Assembly: GCA_028279765.1 (NCBI GenBank)
Contig: JANQND010000018.1
Coordinates: forward strand, 1 to 54,024
DNA length: 54,024 nt
Source of the DNA: Candidatus Nanoarchaeia archaeon
Lineage (GTDB): Archaea; Nanobdellota; Nanobdellia; Woesearchaeales; WJIZ01
Direction of reading: 5' to 3'
Numbering within the stretch: the stretch's first letter is position 1; every line of letters begins with the position of its first letter. The notes beneath the pieces were generated by a model that did no database searches, was not told where the DNA came from, and saw only the letters and a list, made by a program, of their open reading frames with translations. Below are positions 1 through 6,450 of this stretch, piece by piece. Both the position numbers and the translations under genes were made by a program.

Positions 1-16
1 CACGCACCGTTTGGAC

Positions 17-148
17 TTATTTTTTTTTAAGATACTGTTTTATCAGAGATTCTAAAACCTCCCAAACTTCCTTGCGTTCTTTTTTCACTTTGGCAACGAA
101 GTCAATCCAAAGGTCTCTTTCTCCTCTAAAAGTAATAATTTCTCTCAT
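17..148 (-). CDS. Small ribbon-helix-helix-like protein (43 aa)
   Basis: A complete 43-codon reading frame starts with ATG at 148 and stops with TAA at 17-19. The protein begins MREIITFRGERDLW, a short beta-strand followed by two amphipathic helices (about residues 12-25 and 28-42) and a lysine tail. This is the layout of CopG/Arc-type ribbon-helix-helix DNA-binding proteins, and the FRGE-xxLW start resembles that family. A 6-bp palindrome lies immediately upstream (156-172), a natural place for autoregulation. It is divergent from the small ORF at 254. Partner antitoxin/toxin or plasmid-control roles are possible but nothing here proves one. The call rests on pattern only. Confidence 0.55.
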   Translation of the reverse strand: MREIITFRGERDLWIDFVAKVKKERKEVWEVLESLIKQYLKKK

Positions 149-155
149 GTAATAC

Positions 156-172
156 AGTAATACTATATTACT
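156..172. promoter_or_regulatory. Palindrome upstream of the small RHH-like gene
   Basis: AGTAAT-ACTAT-ATTACT is a perfect 6-bp inverted repeat with a 5-bp spacer, 8 bp upstream of the minus-strand start codon at 148. Its size and place fit an operator for a small ribbon-helix-helix dimer. The AT-rich setting makes chance palindromes common. Confidence 0.35.
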
Positions 173-215
173 ATTTAAACATTTAGATACTAGAGAATAT
201 AAATATATAAATAAT

Positions 216-253
216 TGTAGTGCCTAATCATAGACGTAAATGTAGTGCCTAAT
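216..253. repeat. Pair of 13-bp direct repeats before the 254 ORF
   Basis: TGTAGTGCCTAAT occurs at 216-228 and again at 241-253, 25 bp apart start to start. The second copy abuts the ATG at 254, and the first follows a TATA-like stretch (about 197-214). Two exact copies between a likely promoter and a start codon suggest an operator pair or a small duplication. Confidence 0.6.
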
Positions 254-412
254 ATGACCTTTATTCGACGACAGGGAGAATATTTTTATCTCGTGAAAAA
301 TGAGAGAGAAGGGGATAAAGTAAGGCAAATAGTTAAGCTTTATCTTGGGAAAAAAACTGATGTGGACAAAATGTTCAGGAACTATCAAGCTTTGATTAAG
401 AGAAAAACTTAA
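254..412 (+). CDS. Small basic protein of unknown function (52 aa)
   Basis: The frame runs from ATG at 254 to TAA at 410-412. The protein begins MTFIRRQGEYFYLV and contains VRQIVKLYLGKK, then a basic helical tail. The phrase 'K-V-R-Q-x-x-x-x-Y-L-G-K' recalls the N-terminal segment of some IS1634/IS4-family transposases and short archaeal proteins derived from them, but 52 residues is far too short for a transposase. It may be a stand-alone DNA-binding remnant. No catalytic residues are visible. Upstream are a TATA-like tract and two direct repeats. The function is unknown. Confidence 0.5.
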   Translation: MTFIRRQGEYFYLVKNEREGDKVRQIVKLYLGKKTDVDKMFRNYQALIKRKT

Positions 413-438
413 ATATACATTTGTATACTGGTATGTAA

Positions 439-714
439 ATGAAGCTACTAAGCAAGATGGGAGTAAGGAATAAGCACTTTTATATATTCTTCCTAATTCT
501 TGCTATATGGTGGGGGATATATTGGGAATTTCTAATCGCAAAGTTTCATTACACAGTAGACTTTCTAGTTATATTCTTGATGGGATTTCTCACCTATTGG
601 CTGATGACTTTAATATTCAAGGAAAGTAGCATGAAGTCATTAGTATCAAAAGCAAAGAAGTTCATGTTTTTTCATAATAAGGGGGCGAGGGAGAAAGGAT
701 TTTCCGCAAACTAA
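439..714 (+). CDS. Small membrane protein, two predicted helices (91 aa)
   Basis: This 91-residue protein has two hydrophobic segments at about residues 14-33 and 39-60, separated by a short polar turn, and a basic C-terminal tail rich in Lys and Arg. The N-terminus MKLLSKMGVRNKHF is basic, so by the positive-inside rule both termini should face the cytoplasm. A TATA-like AT tract precedes it and a hairpin-plus-T terminator starts within its last codons. I do not recognise a family. It belongs to a run of small accessory genes with unlike composition to the housekeeping genes further right. Confidence 0.6.
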   Translation: MKLLSKMGVRNKHFYIFFLILAIWWGIYWEFLIAKFHYTVDFLVIFLMGFLTYWLMTLIFKESSMKSLVSKAKKFMFFHNKGAREKGFSAN

Positions 715-735
715 TTCTTATCCCTCGCCTTTTTA
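684..735 (+). terminator. Hairpin terminator after the 439 gene
   Basis: GGCGAGGGA (684-692) and TCCCTCGCC (721-729) are perfectly complementary over 9 bp and are followed directly by TTTTTATT. The 28-nt loop is long, and the 5' arm is inside the end of the coding region. Confidence 0.6.
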
Positions 736-916
736 TTCTATCCATATTTTGTATGTGCTATTCAAAATTAAGTAAGATATTGTGGTTTTCTCTTGTTTTT
801 CAGCGCAAAATTTAAATAGTTAAATTTCCTAGTATTAAATTGCGGAAAATCAAAGTAATTTGTTACTCATTTTTGAGTATTTAGAGATATAGAATTTTAA
901 GAGGAGAAGAAACAAA

Positions 917-1315
917 ATGAGAACGAGAAATATATATGGAATGCTATGCGCCTTGCTATTTTTAGTGGGCTGTAGCGTAATTGCAGGAACAGCAAGCATC
1001 TCTGCAAAATTTACAGACGACAACATCAAAAGTGGTAAGACCACCACGTTGATCGTTGAGGCACAGAACAACAAAAAGAGCCCGATAAGTGGTTATTTCG
1101 AAATTGTGCCAGACGATGCTTCACGAGTGACTGTAGCATCAGATGATAGGGTATTTCCTGTCGCTGGAGAAGAAACCACAGGACAACGTAGATACAGCGT
1201 GACTGCAAGCACCAGTTCAAAGAGGCAGGACTTTGAAATCACAGCACGATTTCGAGAAGCCGAGACTGGTAAAATATTAGGGAGTAAAACCGTTGTTTTG
1301 CGTGTGAGGAGTTGA
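917..1315 (+). CDS. Secreted lipoprotein-like protein (132 aa)
   Basis: The protein starts with a signal sequence: basic MRTRNIY, a hydrophobic core at about residues 8-22, and LVGC (16-19), which matches a lipobox with the lipidated Cys at residue 19. The remaining about 110 residues are beta-rich with alternating hydrophobic residues, resembling an immunoglobulin-like or CARDB-type fold (phrases such as KSGKTTTLIVEAQNN and a closing KTVVLRVRS). A strong Shine-Dalgarno GAGGAGAAG lies 8-16 bases before the ATG, unlike the leaderless housekeeping genes. It probably sits on the outer face of the membrane. No enzyme motif is visible and the exact family is not identified. Confidence 0.7.
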   Translation: MRTRNIYGMLCALLFLVGCSVIAGTASISAKFTDDNIKSGKTTTLIVEAQNNKKSPISGYFEIVPDDASRVTVASDDRVFPVAGEETTGQRRYSVTASTSSKRQDFEITARFREAETGKILGSKTVVLRVRS

Positions 1316-1335
1316 TTCCTCACTCCCTATTTTTC
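1304..1335 (+). terminator. Hairpin terminator after the lipoprotein gene
   Basis: GTGAGGA (1304-1310) pairs perfectly with TCCTCAC (1317-1323) across a 6-nt loop, and a T run (1331-1334) follows. The stem spans the stop codon at 1313-1315. Confidence 0.55.
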
Positions 1336-1353
1336 AATTATGAGGTGAAATAA

Positions 1354-1509
1354 ATGATGAAAATACAAATGAAAGGATTAGACAAACTTGAAAAACAGAT
1401 CAACACAATAGAGGCAAATATTAAGAGAATAAATGGAAAGAAGATAGTAGTTCGAGATGAAGAAGAAGCTCGTAAAAAGGTAGAGGAAATGATAATGGAG
1501 GGTGTCTGA
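1354..1509 (+). CDS. Small coiled-coil-like protein (51 aa)
   Basis: An open frame runs from ATG at 1354 (a second ATG follows at 1357) to TGA at 1507-1509. AGGTGA at 1343-1348 is a good ribosome-binding site for either start. The 51-residue product is highly charged, with heptad-like Leu/Ile spacing (GLDKLEKQINTIEANIKRI) that suggests a short coiled coil or helical hairpin. The stop lies 2 bases before the ATG of the next gene, so the two are almost certainly co-translated. It may be an accessory partner of that winged-helix protein. The function is unknown. Confidence 0.6.
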   Translation: MMKIQMKGLDKLEKQINTIEANIKRINGKKIVVRDEEEARKKVEEMIMEGV

Positions 1510-1510
1510 A

Positions 1511-1846
1511 ATGGGAATACAAAAGGATGCAGGAGAACTTTTGGCTTTTATTTATAAGGAAAAGGTTGAAGGTAACGAAGTCCCAAGTATAAGGAATATC
1601 ACTGATACAACTAAATGGGATAGAGATAGAGTATTAAACGCCTTACAATATCTTCAAGGAAAAAATCTTATCAATGGACAAACAATAAAAACTCTTGGAT
1701 CATCAAAGCCTCAATTTGCAACAGTAGATGATATTTCTCCTTACGGAATAGATGTACTTGAAAACGAGCAAGAGTTCAATAGGACTTTTAACTTTTCAAT
1801 AAACCTTCTATTTCTAAAATTTTCATGGGGAGCAGAGGAAGCATAG
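1511..1846 (+). CDS. Winged-helix DNA-binding-like protein (111 aa)
   Basis: ATG at 1511 is preferred over the in-frame GTG at 1502 because GGAGGGTG (1497-1504) is then well spaced. The first 75 residues have the helix-turn-helix-wing layout: a helix with ELLAFIYKE, a recognition-type pair (IRNITDTTKWDRDRVLNALQ, then LQGKNLI), and a strand with 'I-x-P-Y-G-I-D-V-L-E', a phrase common after archaeal winged-helix domains. The tail ends in a hydrophobic stretch (FNFSINLLFLKFSW) that could be a beta-hairpin or membrane-associated. It is coupled to the small coiled-coil ORF upstream. It is a likely regulator; the target is unknown. Confidence 0.65.
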   Translation: MGIQKDAGELLAFIYKEKVEGNEVPSIRNITDTTKWDRDRVLNALQYLQGKNLINGQTIKTLGSSKPQFATVDDISPYGIDVLENEQEFNRTFNFSINLLFLKFSWGAEEA

Positions 1847-1877
1847 TATAACATTCAAACAGAAATAGGAAATCAAT

Positions 1878-2084
1878 TTGGCTAAGAAAAAAATAAAAAT
1901 TCCCTTCTTCAATAAGTATCTTCAAGATATAACTATTGGAGTTTCTGGGGGGCTAACCGTAGGACTAATGCTAGATAGTACTAATGTAGCAATTTGGATA
2001 GGTTTAACTGGATTTATCCTAATTAGTCTCTTTTTTTATTGGTGGAATGCTCATCCAGAATATTGGAAGGAGAACCAACCTTAA
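1878..2084 (+). CDS. Small two-helix membrane protein (68 aa)
   Basis: The only plausible start is TTG at 1878, with a weak AGGAAA upstream. The product has two hydrophobic helices, about residues 18-34 (rich in Gly and Val) and 37-54, ending in aromatic residues YWWNAHPEYW. The N-terminus is strongly basic (MAKKKIKIPF), so it should be cytoplasmic. The family is unrecognised. It is the last member of the small accessory gene run before secF. Confidence 0.5.
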   Translation: MAKKKIKIPFFNKYLQDITIGVSGGLTVGLMLDSTNVAIWIGLTGFILISLFFYWWNAHPEYWKENQP

Positions 2085-2134
2085 CACACCACTGATTCTA
2101 CCAACCTACTATACACCACAACCCTTTTCAGAAA

Positions 2135-2146
2135 GCTTTAAAAACC
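2135..2146 (+). promoter_or_regulatory. TATA-like promoter of secF operon
   Basis: GCTTTAAAAACC is centred about 28 bp upstream of the secF ATG (2168). This spacing places the transcript start at or within a few bases of the start codon, so the mRNA should be leaderless; several genes in the window show the same spacing. Confidence 0.6.
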
Positions 2147-2167
2147 AACTCCTAATCTAACATCACA

Positions 2168-3067
2168 ATGAAAGTGGGGAGAAAGATCGCCGAATTCTAT
2201 TTTGGCAATTACAAAAAACTGCTGATAATTCCGTTTGCAATACTGGCAATTTCATTATTTCTGCTAACCATGCAAATCCAGACAAAAGGAGACATTATCA
2301 ACAGGGATATCTCCTTAAAAGGAGGGATTACCTTAACCGTATTAGACAGTACGCAGATAAACATAGACGAGCTGCAAAGCGATTTAACACAGAAACTCGC
2401 ATCCTACGAAACATCCATTCGAACCCTTAAAGCAGCAGGATCGCAGATAGGTATTCTTATCGAATCAGACATTCCTGAACTGAGCCAGAATGACCTGAAC
2501 ACGATCCTCAGTTCTATCTCAGCGCAAACCAACAAACAATACACCCAGGACGACTACTCATTAGAAAGTCTCGGATCATCGCTGGGAGACAGCATCTTCA
2601 ATCAGATCATGCGTGCCCTGTTAGTTGCATTCATTTTCATGGCAATAGTAGTGTATCTTTATTTCAGGGCCCTCATACCAAGCCTGGCAGTAATACTCGC
2701 CGCATTCTCCGATATTGTAGGGACAGTAGCAATAGTTAACCTACTGGGAATAAAAATAGGCTCTGCAGGAATCGCAGCACTATTAATGCTTATTGGTTAC
2801 TCCATCGACACGGACATCATGCTTACTACTAAGGTACTCAAGCGAAGAGGCCTTGAACTCCATGAGGCAATAGCAAGCGCATTCAAAACAGGAATGACCA
2901 TGACCGTAACTACACTGATCGCGGTAAGTGTAGCGCTTATCTTCACACAGTCGGAGACCATCAGGCAAATCATGACTATCCTGTTCATAGGACTTATCCT
3001 GGACATGATTTATACCTGGATTCAGAATTCAAGCCTGCTATTATGGCACGTGGAAACGAAAAAATGA
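2168..3067 (+). CDS. secF: Protein-export membrane protein SecF (299 aa)
   Basis: SecF works with SecD as a proton-driven accessory of the Sec translocon, pulling secreted proteins across the membrane. The protein has an N-terminal membrane helix (about residues 18-35), an extracytoplasmic domain (36-145) opening with DISLKGGITLTV, and a five-helix bundle after residue 146. GYSIDTDIMLTTKVLKRR (about 214-231) is the conserved SecF charge-bearing motif. Length is normal for the archaeal family. The last codons overlap the secD start by ATGA, giving secF before secD as in other archaea. It heads an operon that also contains secD, two small transporters and pyrH. Confidence 0.93.
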   Translation: MKVGRKIAEFYFGNYKKLLIIPFAILAISLFLLTMQIQTKGDIINRDISLKGGITLTVLDSTQINIDELQSDLTQKLASYETSIRTLKAAGSQIGILIESDIPELSQNDLNTILSSISAQTNKQYTQDDYSLESLGSSLGDSIFNQIMRALLVAFIFMAIVVYLYFRALIPSLAVILAAFSDIVGTVAIVNLLGIKIGSAGIAALLMLIGYSIDTDIMLTTKVLKRRGLELHEAIASAFKTGMTMTVTTLIAVSVALIFTQSETIRQIMTILFIGLILDMIYTWIQNSSLLLWHVETKK

Positions 3068-4662
3068 AGAAAAAAATAAAAGAGCTATTCACCAGGCCAA
3101 GAGTAATCATTCTGCTCATCTTCCTAGTTTTCTCTCTCGTAGCTATCAGGCCGAGCTTCTCTAATGATGGTGTTGCTATCAGAAACATCCTGCCAAACAG
3201 TACTGCATCCTTTGCCGGAATGGTTGGACCAAACCCTACTGCAACACCCATGAGCAGGGAAGTTATCCAGGCTATAGACAATCAACAGGTGAGAAACTTA
3301 GCAGATTACTTTAATGAAGTTTCATCGATCAGGCCAAACACTACGGTAACCATTCAAACAAACAAAGATACCTATTTCCTCTCAGTAGAAGACCCTGGTG
3401 AAGAATTAGGTTTGGTCGTCTATGATGCACCTACATCAAACGTTCGAAAGGGGCTGGACTTAGAAGGTGGAACAAGGGTCCTCCTCCAACCAGAGGAAAA
3501 AGTTGAACAGGCAGACCTTGATCTCTTAATCGAAAACATGAAGCAGAGGCTCAATGTCTATGGTCTCTCAGACTTAACTATCAGGGAAGCAAATGATCTC
3601 CCGCCCCCGCTCGGGTCTGGAAACCAGTACATCGTAGTGGAAATCGCAGGAGCAACTGAGCAGGAAGTAAAAGACCTGCTCGCAAAACAGGGAAAATTCG
3701 AAGCACAGATTGCAAACCAAACCGCATTCACCGGAGGAGACGATATCCGATCGGTATGCCGATCAGCAGACTGTGCAGGAATTGATCCGCAGTATGGTTG
3801 TACTCCTTCTTCATCGCATGGTAGCCAGTGGGTCTGCCAGTTCAGATTCGCTATCTCGCTCTCGCAGGCAGCAGCTGACCAGCAGGCAGCGATTACACAA
3901 AACCTCAATGTCATAACCGATGAGAATAATTATCAATATCTCGAAGAGCCCATAAGACTAATACTTGATGACGCTGAAGTAGATCAGCTCAATATTGCAG
4001 CTGATCTCAAAGGCAGGGCAGTAACCGACATATCCATCACAGGATCAGGAGTTGGAATCTCAAGGCAGGAAGCCGCACTCGATGCGCTCTCTAATATGAA
4101 GAACCTGCAGACCATACTCATCACCGGCTCTCTTCCGGTAAAAATCAATATTGTCAAGACTGACACGATCTCCCCTTTATTAGGAGAAGAATTCATAAAA
4201 AATTCATTATTTGTCGGACTCCTTGCACTTTCATCTGTAGCGATTGTTATCTTCTTTAGATATCGAAGAATAAAGGTCTCGCTCACCATGGCTGCAATCA
4301 TGGTCACGGAAATTGTCTTATTACTTGGCGTTGCCTCATTAATCGGATGGAACCTTGACCTTGCTGCGATCGCAGGAATTATCATTGCCGTGGGAACAGG
4401 AGTCGATCATCAGATCGTGATTACTGACGAAACGCTCGGCGGCGAATCACGATCTTACAACTGGAAGAAAAAGCTCAAGCGCGCACTCTTCATTATCATG
4501 GCAGCCTATATCACTACAGTCGTTGCCATGATTCCGCTGGTTTTCGCAGGTGCAGGATTGCTCAAAGGATTTGCCATCACAACGATCATAGGAGTATCCA
4601 TCGGAGTGTTTATTACCAGGCCTGCTTATGCTGCAATTATTGAAACACTGCTAAAGGAATAA
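3064..4662 (+). CDS. secD: Protein-export membrane protein SecD (532 aa)
   Basis: I chose ATG 3064 because it gives the 4-base ATGA overlap with secF; an in-frame ATG at 3043 would lie deep inside secF. The product has an N-terminal helix (about 12-27), a PDZ-like segment (about 45-110), then the P1 head beginning VRKGLDLEGGTRVLL, the hallmark of SecD. A Cys-containing insertion follows around residues 225-260 (four Cys). The C-terminal half has five membrane helices with GIIIAVGTGVDHQIVITDE in the usual place of the D519-like motif. It partners SecF in the membrane. The paired cysteines may form disulfides outside the cell. Confidence 0.92.
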   Translation: MKKKIKELFTRPRVIILLIFLVFSLVAIRPSFSNDGVAIRNILPNSTASFAGMVGPNPTATPMSREVIQAIDNQQVRNLADYFNEVSSIRPNTTVTIQTNKDTYFLSVEDPGEELGLVVYDAPTSNVRKGLDLEGGTRVLLQPEEKVEQADLDLLIENMKQRLNVYGLSDLTIREANDLPPPLGSGNQYIVVEIAGATEQEVKDLLAKQGKFEAQIANQTAFTGGDDIRSVCRSADCAGIDPQYGCTPSSSHGSQWVCQFRFAISLSQAAADQQAAITQNLNVITDENNYQYLEEPIRLILDDAEVDQLNIAADLKGRAVTDISITGSGVGISRQEAALDALSNMKNLQTILITGSLPVKINIVKTDTISPLLGEEFIKNSLFVGLLALSSVAIVIFFRYRRIKVSLTMAAIMVTEIVLLLGVASLIGWNLDLAAIAGIIIAVGTGVDHQIVITDETLGGESRSYNWKKKLKRALFIIMAAYITTVVAMIPLVFAGAGLLKGFAITTIIGVSIGVFITRPAYAAIIETLLKE

Positions 4663-4664
4663 GA

Positions 4665-5051
4665 ATGAGAACAAAAGCATGGGCAATCGTTTTGATGGTA
4701 CTCACCACTGCCCTTACCTCCACAGCCCAGATATTCTATAAGATAGGAGCAGAAAAGCTCTCTTTTGACATTTTCTCTATTATCTTTAATGTGCATCTCA
4801 TAGCGGGACTATCCTTGTACGCTGTCGGCTCAGTACTCATGATTACCGCATTCAAAGGCGGAGAACTCTCTGTCCTCTACCCTATCATTGCAACCAGTTA
4901 CATTTGGGTGGGTCTGCTCTCCCTTATCCTCTTCAATGAATCACTCAACACCCTGCGCTGGCTGGGCATCTTCACTATCTTCTTTGGCATCGTACTTATA
5001 GGATTAGGAAGCAAGAGGCTTCATCGAAAAATGGAGGCAGCAGCACTATGA
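4665..5051 (+). CDS. Half-size DMT/EamA-like transporter, subunit 1 (128 aa)
   Basis: The 128-residue membrane protein has four predicted helices (about 5-23, 40-62, 70-92, 97-117), the size of small multidrug resistance or half-EamA proteins. GGELSVLYPI-x-A-x-x-Y-I-W (about 66-82) is the helix-3 signature of this superfamily. It starts 3 bases after the secD stop and overlaps the next gene by ATGA. The neighbour has the same signature, so the two probably form a heterodimer equal to one ten- or eight-helix transporter. Substrates of such pairs include polyamines and lipid-linked sugars; which applies here cannot be told. Confidence 0.8.
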   Translation: MRTKAWAIVLMVLTTALTSTAQIFYKIGAEKLSFDIFSIIFNVHLIAGLSLYAVGSVLMITAFKGGELSVLYPIIATSYIWVGLLSLILFNESLNTLRWLGIFTIFFGIVLIGLGSKRLHRKMEAAAL

Positions 5052-5398
5052 GCACCGAACCCTGGGCGATTGGATTAGTACTGCTCGCAACCACTCTGGG
5101 ATCCTTCGGCCCGCTCTTTTTGAAGAAGGCATCCGGCAAAATGAGTTTCCATCCTAAGAAACTCATCAAAAACCGAAACCTCATCATTGGCGTGATGTTT
5201 TACGGCATCACTACGGTGCTATTCATTCCTGCACTCAAGGGTGGAGAGCTCTCTGTCCTCTATCCCCTGGTCGCCCTCACCTACGTCTGGGTAAGCCTGC
5301 TCTCAGTCAAATTCCTGGGAGAAAAAATGAATAAAATGAAATGGATAGGGGTACTGCTTATACTGATAGGTGTCACTTTTATTGGGCTGGGATCATGA
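5048..5398 (+). CDS. Half-size DMT/EamA-like transporter, subunit 2 (116 aa)
   Basis: This is the second of two adjacent four-helix membrane proteins. It repeats the signature KGGELSVLYPLVALTYVWVS (about residues 59-78) of its upstream partner, with helices near 9-25, 38-57, 65-86 and 94-114. It overlaps the preceding gene by 4 bases and the pyrH start by 4 bases, so all three are translationally coupled. The two paralogues differ elsewhere, as expected for an obligate heterodimer in opposite topology. The transported compound is not evident. Confidence 0.8.
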   Translation: MSTEPWAIGLVLLATTLGSFGPLFLKKASGKMSFHPKKLIKNRNLIIGVMFYGITTVLFIPALKGGELSVLYPLVALTYVWVSLLSVKFLGEKMNKMKWIGVLLILIGVTFIGLGS

Positions 5399-6078
5399 AT
5401 AATAAAAAAATAATCATCTCCTTAGGAGGATCACTTATTCATCCAAAGAGTATCGATGTCGAATTCTGCAAAGCATTCAAACAATTAATCGAAGCGTACC
5501 TCACAAAAGGCTATCAGTTCATTATCTATTGCGGCGGCGGTGCATTGGCACGGACGCTGCAGGAATCTGCATCCTCCATCCAAAAGCTATCAGATGAGCA
5601 AAAAGACTGGCTGGGCATTGAGGCAACAAAAATCAATGCGTACTTCATTAAATCTATCTTTGATGAAAAAAACACCTATGAATTAATTATAAGCGATCCA
5701 ACGCAGCCCATCGAAACAACAAAACCGCTCATCATCTGCTCTGGATGGAAACCGGGATGGTCTACAGACTATGACGCGGTGCTTATCGCAAAAAACCAGG
5801 GCTCTGACACCATCATCAATATGAGCAATATTGATTACGTGTATGATAAAGACCCAAATAAGCACGATGATGCACAAAAGATAAAAGAAATCTCCTGGAA
5901 AGACTTTCAGAAATTGGTCGGAGAAAAATGGTCCCCCGGTCTGAACATGCCCTTTGATCCTATCGCTTCAAAAGAAGCCGCAAAAAACAAGAACAAAGTC
6001 ATTATTATCGGCAAAGATCTCAAAAACCTTGAAAACGCTCTGCAGGGAAATGATTTCGAGGGGACTATAATCCAATAA
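5395..6078 (+). CDS. pyrH: Archaeal UMP kinase PyrH (227 aa)
   Basis: PyrH phosphorylates UMP to UDP with ATP, a step in pyrimidine nucleotide supply. The start at 5395 overlaps the transporter stop as ATGA. The amino-acid-kinase fold is shown by IIISLGGSLIHP at the N-terminus (phosphate loop), YCGGGALAR (about 44-52, acceptor site), and DYVYDKDPNKHDDAQKIKEISWKDF (about 144-168), the usual PyrH region that follows the nucleotide site. SPGLNMPFDPIASKEA near residue 182 fits the archaeal enzymes, which lack the bacterial GTP-activation elements. Length of about 225 residues is typical. Confidence 0.9.
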   Translation: MNNKKIIISLGGSLIHPKSIDVEFCKAFKQLIEAYLTKGYQFIIYCGGGALARTLQESASSIQKLSDEQKDWLGIEATKINAYFIKSIFDEKNTYELIISDPTQPIETTKPLIICSGWKPGWSTDYDAVLIAKNQGSDTIINMSNIDYVYDKDPNKHDDAQKIKEISWKDFQKLVGEKWSPGLNMPFDPIASKEAAKNKNKVIIIGKDLKNLENALQGNDFEGTIIQ

Positions 6079-6095
6079 CTCAACGCAACCAATCG

Positions 6096-6440
6096 CTATC
6101 TCTTCATCCCCGCCCGCACTGCTTTCTTCGTCAAGGAATTAATCTTGCGTGAAACCTTTTTTGCAGCTTGTTTTCCTTTGCGCTTAGCCTTTCGCTTTGC
6201 ACTGGAAAGCTCTCTTTTTCCTTCCTTAACCAAAACTTTCCTTACCCGCTTACTCTCTTTAATAACCTGTTTCTTAACCCGCTGCACATCCTTCATAATC
6301 GAGTCCACGACCTGCTTTGCTTGCTCCTTATCAATAGTCCCTTCCTTGACAAAAGCCGAAACAGTCTGGCTTGCTTTCTTCTTTGTAAGCGATGCAGCGC
6401 CCACTCCCATCAAAAACAAATCCTTTAATGCTTTCTTCAT
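6096..6440 (-). CDS. Phasin-like helical protein, very basic tail (114 aa)
   Basis: ATG 6440 is chosen because AGGTGA lies 5 bases upstream; ATG 6443 is also in frame. The first 60 residues (KALKDLFLMGVGAASLTKKK, then EGTIDKEQAKQVVDSIM) match the pattern of phasin/PhaF-like coiled-coil proteins: a hydrophobic helix, a short turn, then a long amphipathic helix. The last 45 residues are extremely rich in Lys and Arg, as in PhaF-type proteins that also bind DNA. It lies 10 bases downstream of the UbiB-like kinase gene and should be co-transcribed. No polyhydroxyalkanoate genes are seen nearby, so a granule role is unproven; a membrane- or nucleoid-associated role is equally possible. Confidence 0.6.
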   Translation of the reverse strand: MKKALKDLFLMGVGAASLTKKKASQTVSAFVKEGTIDKEQAKQVVDSIMKDVQRVKKQVIKESKRVRKVLVKEGKRELSSAKRKAKRKGKQAAKKVSRKINSLTKKAVRAGMKR

Positions 6441-6450
6441 CATCTTCACC

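Noticed and set aside
3043-3063. Earlier start for secD
   Set aside because: It would overlap secF by 25 bases; the ATGA overlap at 3064 matches the other operon joints here.
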